64,000 nt of DNA, taken from Pseudomonas viridiflava. GTDB lineage: Bacteria > Pseudomonadota > Gammaproteobacteria > Pseudomonadales > Pseudomonadaceae. Numbering within the stretch: the first letter of the stretch is position 1; each line of letters begins with the position of its first letter. A program made the position numbers and the translations under genes. The notes under the pieces are model-generated. The model did not search any database and was not told the origin of the DNA. It saw only the letters and a list, made by a program, of their open reading frames with translations. Positions 33,689-40,768 of this stretch are shown here, in pieces. The DNA lies in the NCBI RefSeq assembly GCF_900601905.1, contig NZ_UWFA01000449.1, positions 124,001 to 188,000 on the forward strand, in the 5' to 3' direction.

Positions 33689-34750
33689 ATGCGTCTTTCC
33701 AGATTGTTTTTCGTCGGCTGCCTGTCAGTGCTCAGTCTGCCGAGCTTCGCTGAAACCGTTAATAACCTTTATCAAGTTCGTGAACCGGTCAGCGGTCAGT
33801 CCGCTGATGAGCGCACCCGTGCCACCCAGGCGGCGCTCGAAACCCTGGTCCTGCGCCTGACCGGCGATGCCAGGGCGCCTCAAAGCCCGGCGCTGGCCGA
33901 CTTGCGCAAAGACCCGCAGCAGGTCATCAGCCAATATGGCTACGAGGCCGGGCCACCAGAAACGCTGTTGGTGGATTTCGATCCGGCCAGCACTGATCGC
34001 TCGTTGCGTCAGGCCGGCCTGTCGCTGTGGGGCAGCAATCGGCCGACCATTCTCGGCTGGTGGCTCAACGACGCCACCGAAGGTTCCAATCTGGTCGGTG
34101 ATGGCCAGAGTTCTGCCGAACCGCTGCGGCGTGCGGCTCAGCATCGCGGCTTGCCGTTGCGCCTGCCGCTGGCTGATCTGGGCGAGCAAAGCGTAGGCAC
34201 TGCGAAAAATCTTGAAGGTACCGATGCCGGCCCGCTCAAGGAGGCCTCCGAGCGTTACGGCGCCGATGCATTGCTGGCGGTCCACGCCAAAGAGGAGGCC
34301 GGTCAGTGGCAAGGCAAGTGGCGCCTGTGGCTGGGCGACAAACGCGAGCAGGGCACGGCAACCGCAGCCAGCTCCGAGGCCTTGGCCGACGCGGTGTTGT
34401 TGGCGGTCAGCGAGCGCCTGGCGCCACGCTTTGTGGTCAAACCGGGCGCGTCCAGCGGGATGCTCCTGCAAGTGCAGGGCATGACACTGGAGCGCTATGC
34501 GCAACTGATGCAGTTACTCGAACCGTTCGGCGCGCGTCTGAAATCTGTTGAAGGCGATCGCATCCTGTACGAGGTCAGCGGGAGCGCCGAGCAGATCCGC
34601 TCGCAACTGGCATTGGCCAAGCTGCAGGAGACCTCGGCACCTGAAGTGGCCCCAGCGGCTCAGGCGCCTGTTGCGGCTACCGGTACGGTTCAGGCCCCGG
34701 CGCAGACGGTCGTGCCCGCTCCGACGGCGCAGTTGTATTTCCGTTGGTAA
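33689..34750 (+). CDS. DUF2066 exported protein
   Basis: A 353-residue protein with a signal peptide at the 33689 start (MRLSRLFFVGCLSVLSLPSFA), hence probably periplasmic or lipoprotein-like membrane-associated. DUF2066 signatures include the VREPVSGQSADERTRATQAAL start of the mature part and a Pro/Ala-rich tail. Function unknown. An upstream in-frame ATG at 33596 would lack the signal peptide. It is followed by the PerM-family gene at 48 bp, probably in one operon. Confidence 0.86.
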   Translation: MRLSRLFFVGCLSVLSLPSFAETVNNLYQVREPVSGQSADERTRATQAALETLVLRLTGDARAPQSPALADLRKDPQQVISQYGYEAGPPETLLVDFDPASTDRSLRQAGLSLWGSNRPTILGWWLNDATEGSNLVGDGQSSAEPLRRAAQHRGLPLRLPLADLGEQSVGTAKNLEGTDAGPLKEASERYGADALLAVHAKEEAGQWQGKWRLWLGDKREQGTATAASSEALADAVLLAVSERLAPRFVVKPGASSGMLLQVQGMTLERYAQLMQLLEPFGARLKSVEGDRILYEVSGSAEQIRSQLALAKLQETSAPEVAPAAQAPVAATGTVQAPAQTVVPAPTAQLYFRW

Positions 34751-34798
34751 ACACTGTTGGTAAACACGAGAAGTATCCATGAGTAGTAAGGGGTTTTG

Positions 34799-35872
34799 AT
34801 GACTGACACACGGCGCTGGTTCTGGCTTGGCGGGATTGTCCTGCTGTTCCTGTTTGTGTTCTTGCTGCACTCGATTCTGACCCCCTTTCTGGTCGCGCTG
34901 CTGCTCGCCTATATGGGCGACCCGCTGACCGACAAGCTGGAAAAGCTCGGTCTGTCGCGAACCTTGAGTGTGGTGGCGGTGTTTGGCCTGTTCACCCTGA
35001 TCTTCATGGGGTTGCTGTTGATTCTGGTGCCGATGCTCGCCAAGCAACTGTTCCGCCTGTATGAGCTGGCGCCGCAGATGCTCGACTGGTTGCAGCACAC
35101 GGCTTTGCCCTGGGTGCAGACTAAATTCGGGCTGGCGGACGGCTTCTGGAGATTCGACAAGGTCAAGGCTGCGATTTCCGAGCACATGGGCCAGACCGGC
35201 GATATCGTTGGCGTGGTGCTGTCCAAAGCCACGGCGTCGAGCCTTGCGTTGATTGGCCTGATCACCAATCTGGTGCTGATCCCGGTGGTGTGTTTCTACC
35301 TGCTGCGTGACTGGGACGTGATGATGGCCAAGATCCGCAGCCTGCTGCCGCGTCATCGCGAAGCACAGGTGGTCAAGCTGGCGGGCGAATGTCACGAAGT
35401 ACTGGGCGCCTTCATTCGCGGCCAGTTGCTGGTGATGGTGGGACTGGGCGTGATCTATGCTGCGGGTCTAATGCTGGTGGGCCTGGAGCTGGGTCTGTTG
35501 ATCGGGGTCATCGCAGGTCTGGCTGCCATTGTTCCTTATATGGGCTTCGTGATCGGCATCGGCGCGGCATTGGTGGCCGGGTTGTTCCAGTTTGGTGGCG
35601 ACCTTTATCCGATGCTGGGGATTGTCGCGGTCTTTATGATCGGTCAGGCCCTGGAAGGCATGGTGCTCACGCCGTTGCTGGTGGGTGACCGCATTGGTCT
35701 GCACCCGGTGGCAGTGATCTTCGCGATTTTGGCGGGCGGCGAACTGTTTGGTTTCACCGGGATCCTGTTGGCGTTGCCGGTGGCGGCGGTGATCATGGTG
35801 TTGGTGCGGCATATGCACGACATCTATAAAGAGTCGGATATCTATGGTGGGGCTCAGGATCCGGAGTTGTAA
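34799..35872 (+). CDS. AI-2E family/PerM-type transporter
   Basis: A 357-residue polytopic inner-membrane protein of the AI-2E exporter (TqsA/PerM) family, with about eight hydrophobic segments and the repeated glycine-rich GLAAIVPYMGFVIGIGAALVAG and GQALEGMVLTPLLVGDRIGLHPVAVI. Family members may export autoinducer-2 or act as general permeases or Na+/H+ antiporters; the substrate is unknown. AAGGGG lies five bases before the ATG at 34799. The DUF2066-PerM-hda order is typical of Pseudomonas. Confidence 0.87.
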   Translation: MTDTRRWFWLGGIVLLFLFVFLLHSILTPFLVALLLAYMGDPLTDKLEKLGLSRTLSVVAVFGLFTLIFMGLLLILVPMLAKQLFRLYELAPQMLDWLQHTALPWVQTKFGLADGFWRFDKVKAAISEHMGQTGDIVGVVLSKATASSLALIGLITNLVLIPVVCFYLLRDWDVMMAKIRSLLPRHREAQVVKLAGECHEVLGAFIRGQLLVMVGLGVIYAAGLMLVGLELGLLIGVIAGLAAIVPYMGFVIGIGAALVAGLFQFGGDLYPMLGIVAVFMIGQALEGMVLTPLLVGDRIGLHPVAVIFAILAGGELFGFTGILLALPVAAVIMVLVRHMHDIYKESDIYGGAQDPEL

Positions 35873-35954
35873 GCAGGCTCAAAAAGTTTGGGTCTGGAGC
35901 GCGATCTCATATGGGGGTGGTGCTTGCGCGCGATAAAGCTGGATGTAATGTTGT

Positions 35955-36211
35955 GTACACATCCATTGCTGCGGTAACGGCTATTTGGGGTTGCGCTCTT
36001 ACAGCGCCTCACTTTTGAAAGCGCAAAAGTAAGCAAAACGCTCTTGCCCCACCACTCGGCACCTCGCCTAGGCTCGGTGTACCCGACCGCAGACCTTGAA
36101 CCGTGGGCCGCCGCAAAGGGCCATCCCTGGCCCAGCGCGGCTAACCCGGCGTCCTGCCGGGTTACCCACGGTTCAATTCCCGCGGTCGGCCAGCGTGGTT
36201 TAACGGGGCGC
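35955..36211 (+). repeat. Structured intergenic repeat, copy 1
   Basis: About 257 bp with several helices. P1 is GCGC/GCGC (35993-36007), P2 is ACTTTTG/CAAAAGT (36011-36030). After the conserved linker CTCTTGCCCCACCACTCGG comes a branched structure: an outer stem CCGACCGC/GCGGTCGG (36083-36189) with an inner stem GAACCGTGGG/CCCACGGTTC, enclosing two hairpins (36118-36133 and 36142-36164). It ends with the conserved CCAGCGTGGTTTAACGGGG. No protein is encoded. Function unknown. Confidence 0.75.
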
Positions 36212-36304
36212 CCAAGATAAAATCAAAAGCGCGCGAGGCGGCCTGAAAGCCGACCTGCTTTTTTTCGTGTGCTTGGCTCGCGTTATTCGTTGTTTGTGCC
36301 ATTG

Positions 36305-36417
36305 CCTTCGCGAATGAATTCGCTCCCACGGAATCAATGGGGTGCGCAATTCTCTGTAGGAGCTGTCGAAGGCTGCGAATCGGTAGCCGCCTTCGCAGCC
36401 TTCGGCAGCTCCTACAG
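36305..36417. repeat. REP half unit and REP doublet between the structured repeats
   Basis: A half unit GCGAATGAATTCGCTCCCAC at 36305-36331 and an inverted doublet CTGTAGGAGCTGTCGAAGGC / CCTTCGGCAGCTCCTACAG at 36354-36417. Confidence 0.75.
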
Positions 36418-36487
36418 TAAATTTACGTAGCGCCATCCATCGCCGCAGTTGATCTTGACCTGCTTTTGATCTGGCTTTTGATCTAAA

Positions 36488-36761
36488 GCGCCCCGTTAAA
36501 CCACGCTGGCCGGAAGCCGATATTGATTCGGGGGGTAAACCGGCAGGAATGCCGGTTTAGCCGCCCTAGGCCATGGATGGCCGTTGGCGGCCCGCCGAAT
36601 CAATGTCGGATTACGGGCATGCCGAGCCTAGGCGAGGGACCGAGTGGTGGGGCAAGAGCGCTTTGGTTACTTTCGTCTGGGCCGGCAATCCGGCTTTTCG
36701 AAAGTGACCCGCCGTCAGGGCGGAACCTCAAGTGGCCGTTACCGCAGGAATGGATAGGTAC
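36488..36761 (-). repeat. Structured intergenic repeat, copy 2 (inverted)
   Basis: About 274 bp on the opposite strand to copy 1, with the same conserved ends and linker (CTCTTGCCCCACCACTCGG at about 36642-36660). P1 is CCGCC/GGCGG (36709-36723), P2 is ACTTTCG/CGAAAGT (36669-36705), the outer stem pairs 36517-36535 with 36591-36609, and the two hairpins lie at 36569-36582 and 36536-36559. Several of these stems differ in sequence from copy 1 but still pair. Confidence 0.75.
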
Positions 36762-36828
36762 TTAAAAATCCTGGATAACCCATACCGCGATAATAGGATG
36801 CAAATATCAGGTCAATCGAGTCATGCCT

Positions 36829-36855
36829 TATCGCGGGCAAGCCACGCTCCCACAG
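36829..36855. repeat. Single REP unit upstream of hda
   Basis: TTATCGCGGGCAAGCCACGC followed by TCCCACAG. Confidence 0.65.
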
Positions 36856-37001
36856 CCAGCGTGTTCCGCTATTGCTCCCAATTCACGCAAACCTTTGATT
36901 TTGCTTATGGTCTGGCTCATTGCTCCCCCAGCGTCACGGGTATAAACTTTGCGCACTTTACACAGAGGCCCCTAACGGTTCGCTTGGACCGTTCAGCCAG
37001 C

Positions 37002-37706
37002 ATGAAACCTATTCAGCTGCCCCTGGGTGTGCGTCTGCGTGATGACGCCACCTTCATCAATTATTACCCCGGCGCCAACGCCGCTGCACTCGGCTACGTG
37101 GAGCGCCTGTGCGAAGCCGAGGCTGGCTGGACCGAAAGCCTCATCTATTTATGGGGCAAGGACGGGGTAGGGCGCACTCATCTGCTACAGGCCGCTTGCC
37201 TGCGTTTCGAGCAGATCGGCGAACCGGCGGTTTATCTGCCGCTGGCCGAAGTCATTGATGAAGGCGTCGAACTGTTCGACAACCTGGAACAGTACGAGCT
37301 GGTCTGTCTGGACGACCTGCAGGCCATCGTCGGCAAGCCCGAGTGGGAGGAAGCGCTGTTCCACCTGTTCAACCGGCTGCGCGACAGTGGCCGTCGCCTG
37401 TTGATCGCGGCCTCTCAATCGCCCCGCGAGCTGCCGGTCAAACTCCCCGATCTCAAGTCTCGCCTGACCATGGCGCTGGTGTTCCAGATGCGCGGTCTGT
37501 CCGATGAAGACAAGCTGCGTGCGTTGCAATTGCGTGCATCGCGCCGTGGCCTGCACCTGACCGACGAAGTCGGCCATTTCATCCTCACCCGGGGCACGCG
37601 CAGCATGAGCGCGCTGTTTGATCTGCTGGAAACCCTGGATCAGGCATCGCTTCAAGCGCAACGCAAACTGACCATTCCCTTCCTTAAAGAGACGCTTGGA
37701 TGGTAG
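37002..37706 (+). CDS. hda: DnaA regulatory inactivator Hda
   Basis: An AAA+ DnaA paralogue that, with the beta clamp, stimulates ATP hydrolysis on DnaA and prevents over-initiation. The start at 37002 (MKPIQLPLGVRLRDDATF) gives 234 residues and begins with the clamp-binding QLPLGV motif. Walker A is WGKDGVGRTHLL, Walker B VCLDDLQAI. A much longer open frame upstream would add 90 residues with no homology and no ribosome binding site. Its end overlaps the following sirtuin gene by seven bases. Confidence 0.94.
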   Translation: MKPIQLPLGVRLRDDATFINYYPGANAAALGYVERLCEAEAGWTESLIYLWGKDGVGRTHLLQAACLRFEQIGEPAVYLPLAEVIDEGVELFDNLEQYELVCLDDLQAIVGKPEWEEALFHLFNRLRDSGRRLLIAASQSPRELPVKLPDLKSRLTMALVFQMRGLSDEDKLRALQLRASRRGLHLTDEVGHFILTRGTRSMSALFDLLETLDQASLQAQRKLTIPFLKETLGW

Positions 37707-38464
37707 ACCCGGCGCTGTTGCTGCAAACCGCAGCGGCATTGCGGCACGCGCAACGGATACTGGTCATCACCGGGGCAGGGCTGTCGGCGGATTCCGGTTT
37801 GCCGACGTATCGCGGTGTGGGTGGCCTCTACAATTCGGAAACCGAAGACGGCGTGTCGATTGAAATGGCCATGTCCGGACCGATGCTGCGTCGTGATCCC
37901 GGGTTGTGCTGGAAGTACATGGCGCAACTGGCCAGGGCCTGTCTCGGCGCACAGCCCAACGCGGCGCACTACGCCATTGCCGAACTGCAGCGTAAAAAGC
38001 CGGAATGCTGGGTGCTGACGCAAAACGTTGATGGTTACCATCGTGCTGCTGGCAGCCCGCCAGAACGCCTGATCGAGATTCATGGTCAGCTTGGGCCGCT
38101 TTACTGTCAGTCATGCTCAGCCGAAGAATCCGACGTCAGTGCCCATCTGGATCGTCCTCTTCCGCCGCTTTGCTCGCTCTGTGGTGGCGTTATGCGACCA
38201 TCGGTCGTGTTGTTTCAGGAAATGTTGCCCGAGCGCGCCCTTGAAACCCTCTATGCAGAGATGGCAAAAGGCTTTGATGCGGTACTGAGTATTGGTACCA
38301 CCGCAAGCTTCCCGTACATCCATGAACCTGTATTCAGAACAAGGGTTTGCGGCGGCTTTACGGCTGAAATAAATTTGGCGTCAACAAATCTCAGCGCGCA
38401 AATGGATGCCTTTTTTCCCTGCCGGGCAGTACATGTCATGGGAGAGTTGGTAAGTCACATTTAG
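37700..38464 (+). CDS. Sir2-family NAD-dependent protein deacylase
   Basis: A sirtuin of 254 residues. The NAD site is GAGLSADSGLPTYR (25-38), followed by TQNVDGYH (107-114) and the catalytic His in IEIHG (H128). Two cysteine pairs, C136/C139 and C158/C161, form the zinc site. It should deacetylate or deacylate lysine on proteins. It begins within the end of hda (seven-base overlap), an unusual placement, since the neighbour expected after hda is the NlpC/P60 gene. Base composition falls in the last 70 codons and after the stop, which could mean acquired DNA. Confidence 0.88.
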   Translation: MVDPALLLQTAAALRHAQRILVITGAGLSADSGLPTYRGVGGLYNSETEDGVSIEMAMSGPMLRRDPGLCWKYMAQLARACLGAQPNAAHYAIAELQRKKPECWVLTQNVDGYHRAAGSPPERLIEIHGQLGPLYCQSCSAEESDVSAHLDRPLPPLCSLCGGVMRPSVVLFQEMLPERALETLYAEMAKGFDAVLSIGTTASFPYIHEPVFRTRVCGGFTAEINLASTNLSAQMDAFFPCRAVHVMGELVSHI

Positions 38465-38539
38465 TTCGATTGAATTTGCAAATGAGAAAGATAGAGGGCA
38501 TAGTCGCGGCTTCTTAACAGTTCAGCCACGGTCGTGCCC

Positions 38540-39241
38540 ATGCTAGTTCGCTTCGCACCCCTCGTGCCCCTCGCACTCGTGACCCTTTTGTTCGGTTGCT
38601 CGGCCAATATGCCGGTTTCCCAAAACACCCAGCAACAGGCGCACAAAGCTACTCTTTCCGCTCCTACCTCCGCCATCCGCTCAGACCGGTCGGTGTTGCA
38701 GGACGAGCTGGCCACTGAAGCCGAACTGGCTCAGTTTGCCGACAGCAAGCCTTATCAATTGCCAGTGTTGGCGGACAGCATTCTTGAGCGTGGCAAAGCC
38801 CTCATCGGTACCCGTTACCGTTTCGGCGGCAACTCTACCAAGTCCGGTTTTGACTGCAGCGGTTTCATCGGTTATCTGTTCAAGGAAGAGGCGGGGATGA
38901 ACCTGCCGCGTTCTTCCCGGGAAATGATCAACATTGATGCCCCGCTGGTGAAGCGCACTGATCTTGAGCCAGGCGACCTGCTGTTCTTCAGCACCGCCGG
39001 CCGCGGTCGCGTCAGTCACGCAGCGATTTACCTGGGTGATAATCAATTCATCCACTCCAGCAGCCGTCGTAGCGGTGGCGTTCGCGTCGACAGCCTTGAC
39101 GATACCTACTGGAGCAAAACCTTCATCGAAGCCAAGCGTGCGCTGGCCATGGAGTCGCCGACTGTAGCGGCCCCTCAGACCACTGCGATGACGGCAACGA
39201 CGCTCAAGACCCCAGCGGTCAAGAAGCGCAAGCACAAATAA
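38540..39241 (+). CDS. NlpC/P60 lipoprotein
   Basis: A 233-residue lipoprotein of the C40 family with the lipobox LFGC20. The cysteine protease domain has DCSGF, VSHAAIYLG and HSS residues for the Cys-His catalytic centre; such enzymes cut the peptidoglycan stem peptide. The C terminus is a disordered Ala/Thr/Lys-rich tail. A GTG two codons upstream is possible. It pairs with a second C40 gene 92 bp downstream. Confidence 0.9.
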   Translation: MLVRFAPLVPLALVTLLFGCSANMPVSQNTQQQAHKATLSAPTSAIRSDRSVLQDELATEAELAQFADSKPYQLPVLADSILERGKALIGTRYRFGGNSTKSGFDCSGFIGYLFKEEAGMNLPRSSREMINIDAPLVKRTDLEPGDLLFFSTAGRGRVSHAAIYLGDNQFIHSSSRRSGGVRVDSLDDTYWSKTFIEAKRALAMESPTVAAPQTTAMTATTLKTPAVKKRKHK

Positions 39242-39332
39242 CTACCGTGTTTCATAAAGACAGGCTATAAGCCTGTCTTGTGCTTTCCGGGCCCCCGGCA
39301 AAGTAAGCCGCATCCACTTCAGGTTGTCGTTT

Positions 39333-39872
39333 ATGTCGATCATGGTTCGCCTAGCGGTAATTTCTCTTGCAGCTTTGCTCGGTGCTTGCGCCAGCGCGCC
39401 GCCGCCGCCCCAGCCTCGGGTTGTCCAACGCCCGGTGCTCGTCACACCTATCGAAAACTCCAACCCCGCCGCCGAAGATGTGCTGTTCCGCGCTTTGGGG
39501 TTGGTGGGCACGCCCTATCGCTGGGGCGGCAATACCCCGGACTCGGGTTTTGATTGCAGTGGTCTGATTGGCTTTGTCTATCGCGACGCGGCGGGCATTG
39601 CCTTGCCACGTTCGACCCGCGACATGATCGTGATGCGCGCGCCGAACATTGTGCGCGAGCAGTTGCAGTCCGGTGATCTGGTGTTCTTCGCCACGGGTGG
39701 CGGCTCGCAGGTCAGCCATGCGGGGATCTACGTCGGCGAAGGCCGCTTCGTGCATGCGCCAGCGACTGGCGGCACGGTCAAGCTCGACAGCCTCGACAAG
39801 CCTTATTGGCAGAAGGCTTATCTGAATGCCAAGCGGGTGATTCAGCCTTCAAATCTGGCGCGGAATCAGTAA
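39333..39872 (+). CDS. NlpC/P60 lipoprotein
   Basis: A 179-residue C40-family lipoprotein. The lipobox is LLGAC19, and a Pro-rich linker follows. The domain is complete: DCSGLIGFVYRDAAG, VSHAGIYVG and FVHAPATGGT. Likely a peptidoglycan endopeptidase in the outer membrane, a paralogue of the preceding gene. The ATG at 39333 is chosen; an ATG at 39342 is also possible. Confidence 0.9.
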   Translation: MSIMVRLAVISLAALLGACASAPPPPQPRVVQRPVLVTPIENSNPAAEDVLFRALGLVGTPYRWGGNTPDSGFDCSGLIGFVYRDAAGIALPRSTRDMIVMRAPNIVREQLQSGDLVFFATGGGSQVSHAGIYVGEGRFVHAPATGGTVKLDSLDKPYWQKAYLNAKRVIQPSNLARNQ

Positions 39873-39874
39873 AG

Positions 39875-39902
39875 CTGGTCGCAGCGCTCAAGCTGCGACC
39901 AG
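39875..39902. terminator. Hairpin between convergent genes
   Basis: CTGGTCGCAGC and GCTGCGACCAG are a perfect 11-bp inverted repeat with a 6-base loop. It begins three bases after the C40 stop and covers the stop and last codons of the antitoxin gene on the other strand. It has no T-run, so termination is likely but not certain. Confidence 0.55.
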
Positions 39903-40169
39903 ATGTATGGACACTGCCAACCCAGCTGCTGCAGCCAGATCAACCAGGGCATCCAGGCTGAACAGGTCAACCCTGCCAGCTTTCAGGTTGGAAAAGCGCG
40001 GTTTGGTAATACCCAGTTTGCCTGCCTTCAAGGTATCGCTGCCCGGCCAGTGCTTGATTCGTTCATTGAGTTCGATCATGAGCGCTGAGCGAGCTTTCAG
40101 GTGTGCTGCTTCCTGAGCCGTATCAGCCAAGGCATCCCAGACGCTGGCAAAGGTTTGTTCTTCCATCAT
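39888..40169 (-). CDS. HigA-like antitoxin
   Basis: A 93-residue (or 92, from the second ATG at 40166) helix-turn-helix protein of the XRE type, typical of type II antitoxins that follow a RelE/HigB toxin. The LKAGKLGITKPRFSNLKAGRVDLFS part is the DNA-binding helix-turn-helix. The start overlaps the toxin stop (ATGATG). It probably binds and silences the toxin and represses the operon at the palindrome upstream. Confidence 0.82.
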   Translation of the reverse strand: MMEEQTFASVWDALADTAQEAAHLKARSALMIELNERIKHWPGSDTLKAGKLGITKPRFSNLKAGRVDLFSLDALVDLAAAAGLAVSIHLVAA

Positions 40170-40492
40170 TTTTGGTCCCTCATTAATTCGCGCCGTCTCA
40201 TCGTGGCTAGCGCAATATCTCGATGTTCTGTCTTCTGGGTGGTTTGGCCAAATGCATGCAACACGTAGATAGCATTTGGCAGCGATGCCAGATAGACGAT
40301 TCTGAACGCGCCTGAAATCTCTCGAACCCTGATTTCCCGAACCCCGGTTCCAATGCTGTTCATTGGCTTCCAATCCTCTGGCCCAATACCCCTTTGAACG
40401 CGGTCCAGTTGAAAGCCTGCGATTGACTGCGCGGGTAAAGGAAATTCCCTCAGTCGATCCAGCGAGTCTCCCAAAAATATCAGTGGCTTCAT
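40166..40492 (-). CDS. RelE/HigB-like toxin (Gp49 type)
   Basis: A 108-residue toxin of the phage-derived Gp49/HigB-like group of RelE-type toxins, mRNA interferases. The core FRIVYLASLPNAIYVLHAFGQTTQKT is characteristic, with the basic residues for RNA cutting. GGAA lies six bases before the ATG at 40492. The order toxin first, antitoxin second is the HigBA order. The family assignment is from sequence recall. Confidence 0.8.
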   Translation of the reverse strand: MKPLIFLGDSLDRLREFPLPAQSIAGFQLDRVQRGIGPEDWKPMNSIGTGVREIRVREISGAFRIVYLASLPNAIYVLHAFGQTTQKTEHRDIALATMRRRELMRDQK

Positions 40493-40520
40493 GCTTCATT
40501 CCAATTTGGATATGAAGCAA

Positions 40521-40542
40521 TTGTTATCGTTTTCGATAACAA
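40521..40542. promoter_or_regulatory. Operator palindrome of the toxin-antitoxin operon
   Basis: TTGTTATCG, TTTT, CGATAACAA: a perfect inverted repeat of 9-bp arms, 29 bp upstream of the toxin start. It has the size expected for a helix-turn-helix antitoxin site. Confidence 0.65.
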
Positions 40543-40768
40543 ACTTTAGCAGCTCTTTCGGCGCTGGTGCCAGGAAAAATCTACGGGTGTTGCAGGGCGA
40601 GGTAATTCGCGTTGGTCAAATGAGGTTATCTGGCAAGAATTGCCGTGGACCAGAAAGATTTGTTTCGTGCTCACGATCGCCGTCGGGGTCAAGCGCGCTA
40701 CAGACCGCATTCTTCTGTGGCGCGCTTGTCCGCGATAAAGTCGTCATGGTTTTGGGCAACCCCTCAAT

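Larger units (their letters stand above)
35873..37001. other. Intergenic region with two structured repeats and REPs
   Basis: About 1.1 kb between perM and hda. It holds two inverted copies of a long structured repeat (35955-36211 and 36488-36761), a REP half unit and doublet between them, and a single REP unit (36829-36855). The last part, to about 37000, should hold the hda promoter. No protein gene was recognised. Confidence 0.7.

Noticed and set aside
35873..36790. Insertion sequence or integron-type element between perM and hda
   Set aside because: The inverted pair looks like ends of a transposon, but no transposase or integrase is encoded between them and the interior is only 276 bp with REP units. 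I therefore describe it as a structured repeat pair.
36732..37001. N-terminal extension of hda by 90 residues
   Set aside because: The extension covers structured-repeat and REP DNA and has no homology. The ATG at 37002 gives the normal Hda start with the clamp-binding motif.
37700..38464. Naming the Sir2 gene cobB
   Set aside because: The E. coli sirtuin is called cobB, but in this window cobB is the cobyrinic acid a,c-diamide synthase at 43130. The sirtuin gets no symbol.
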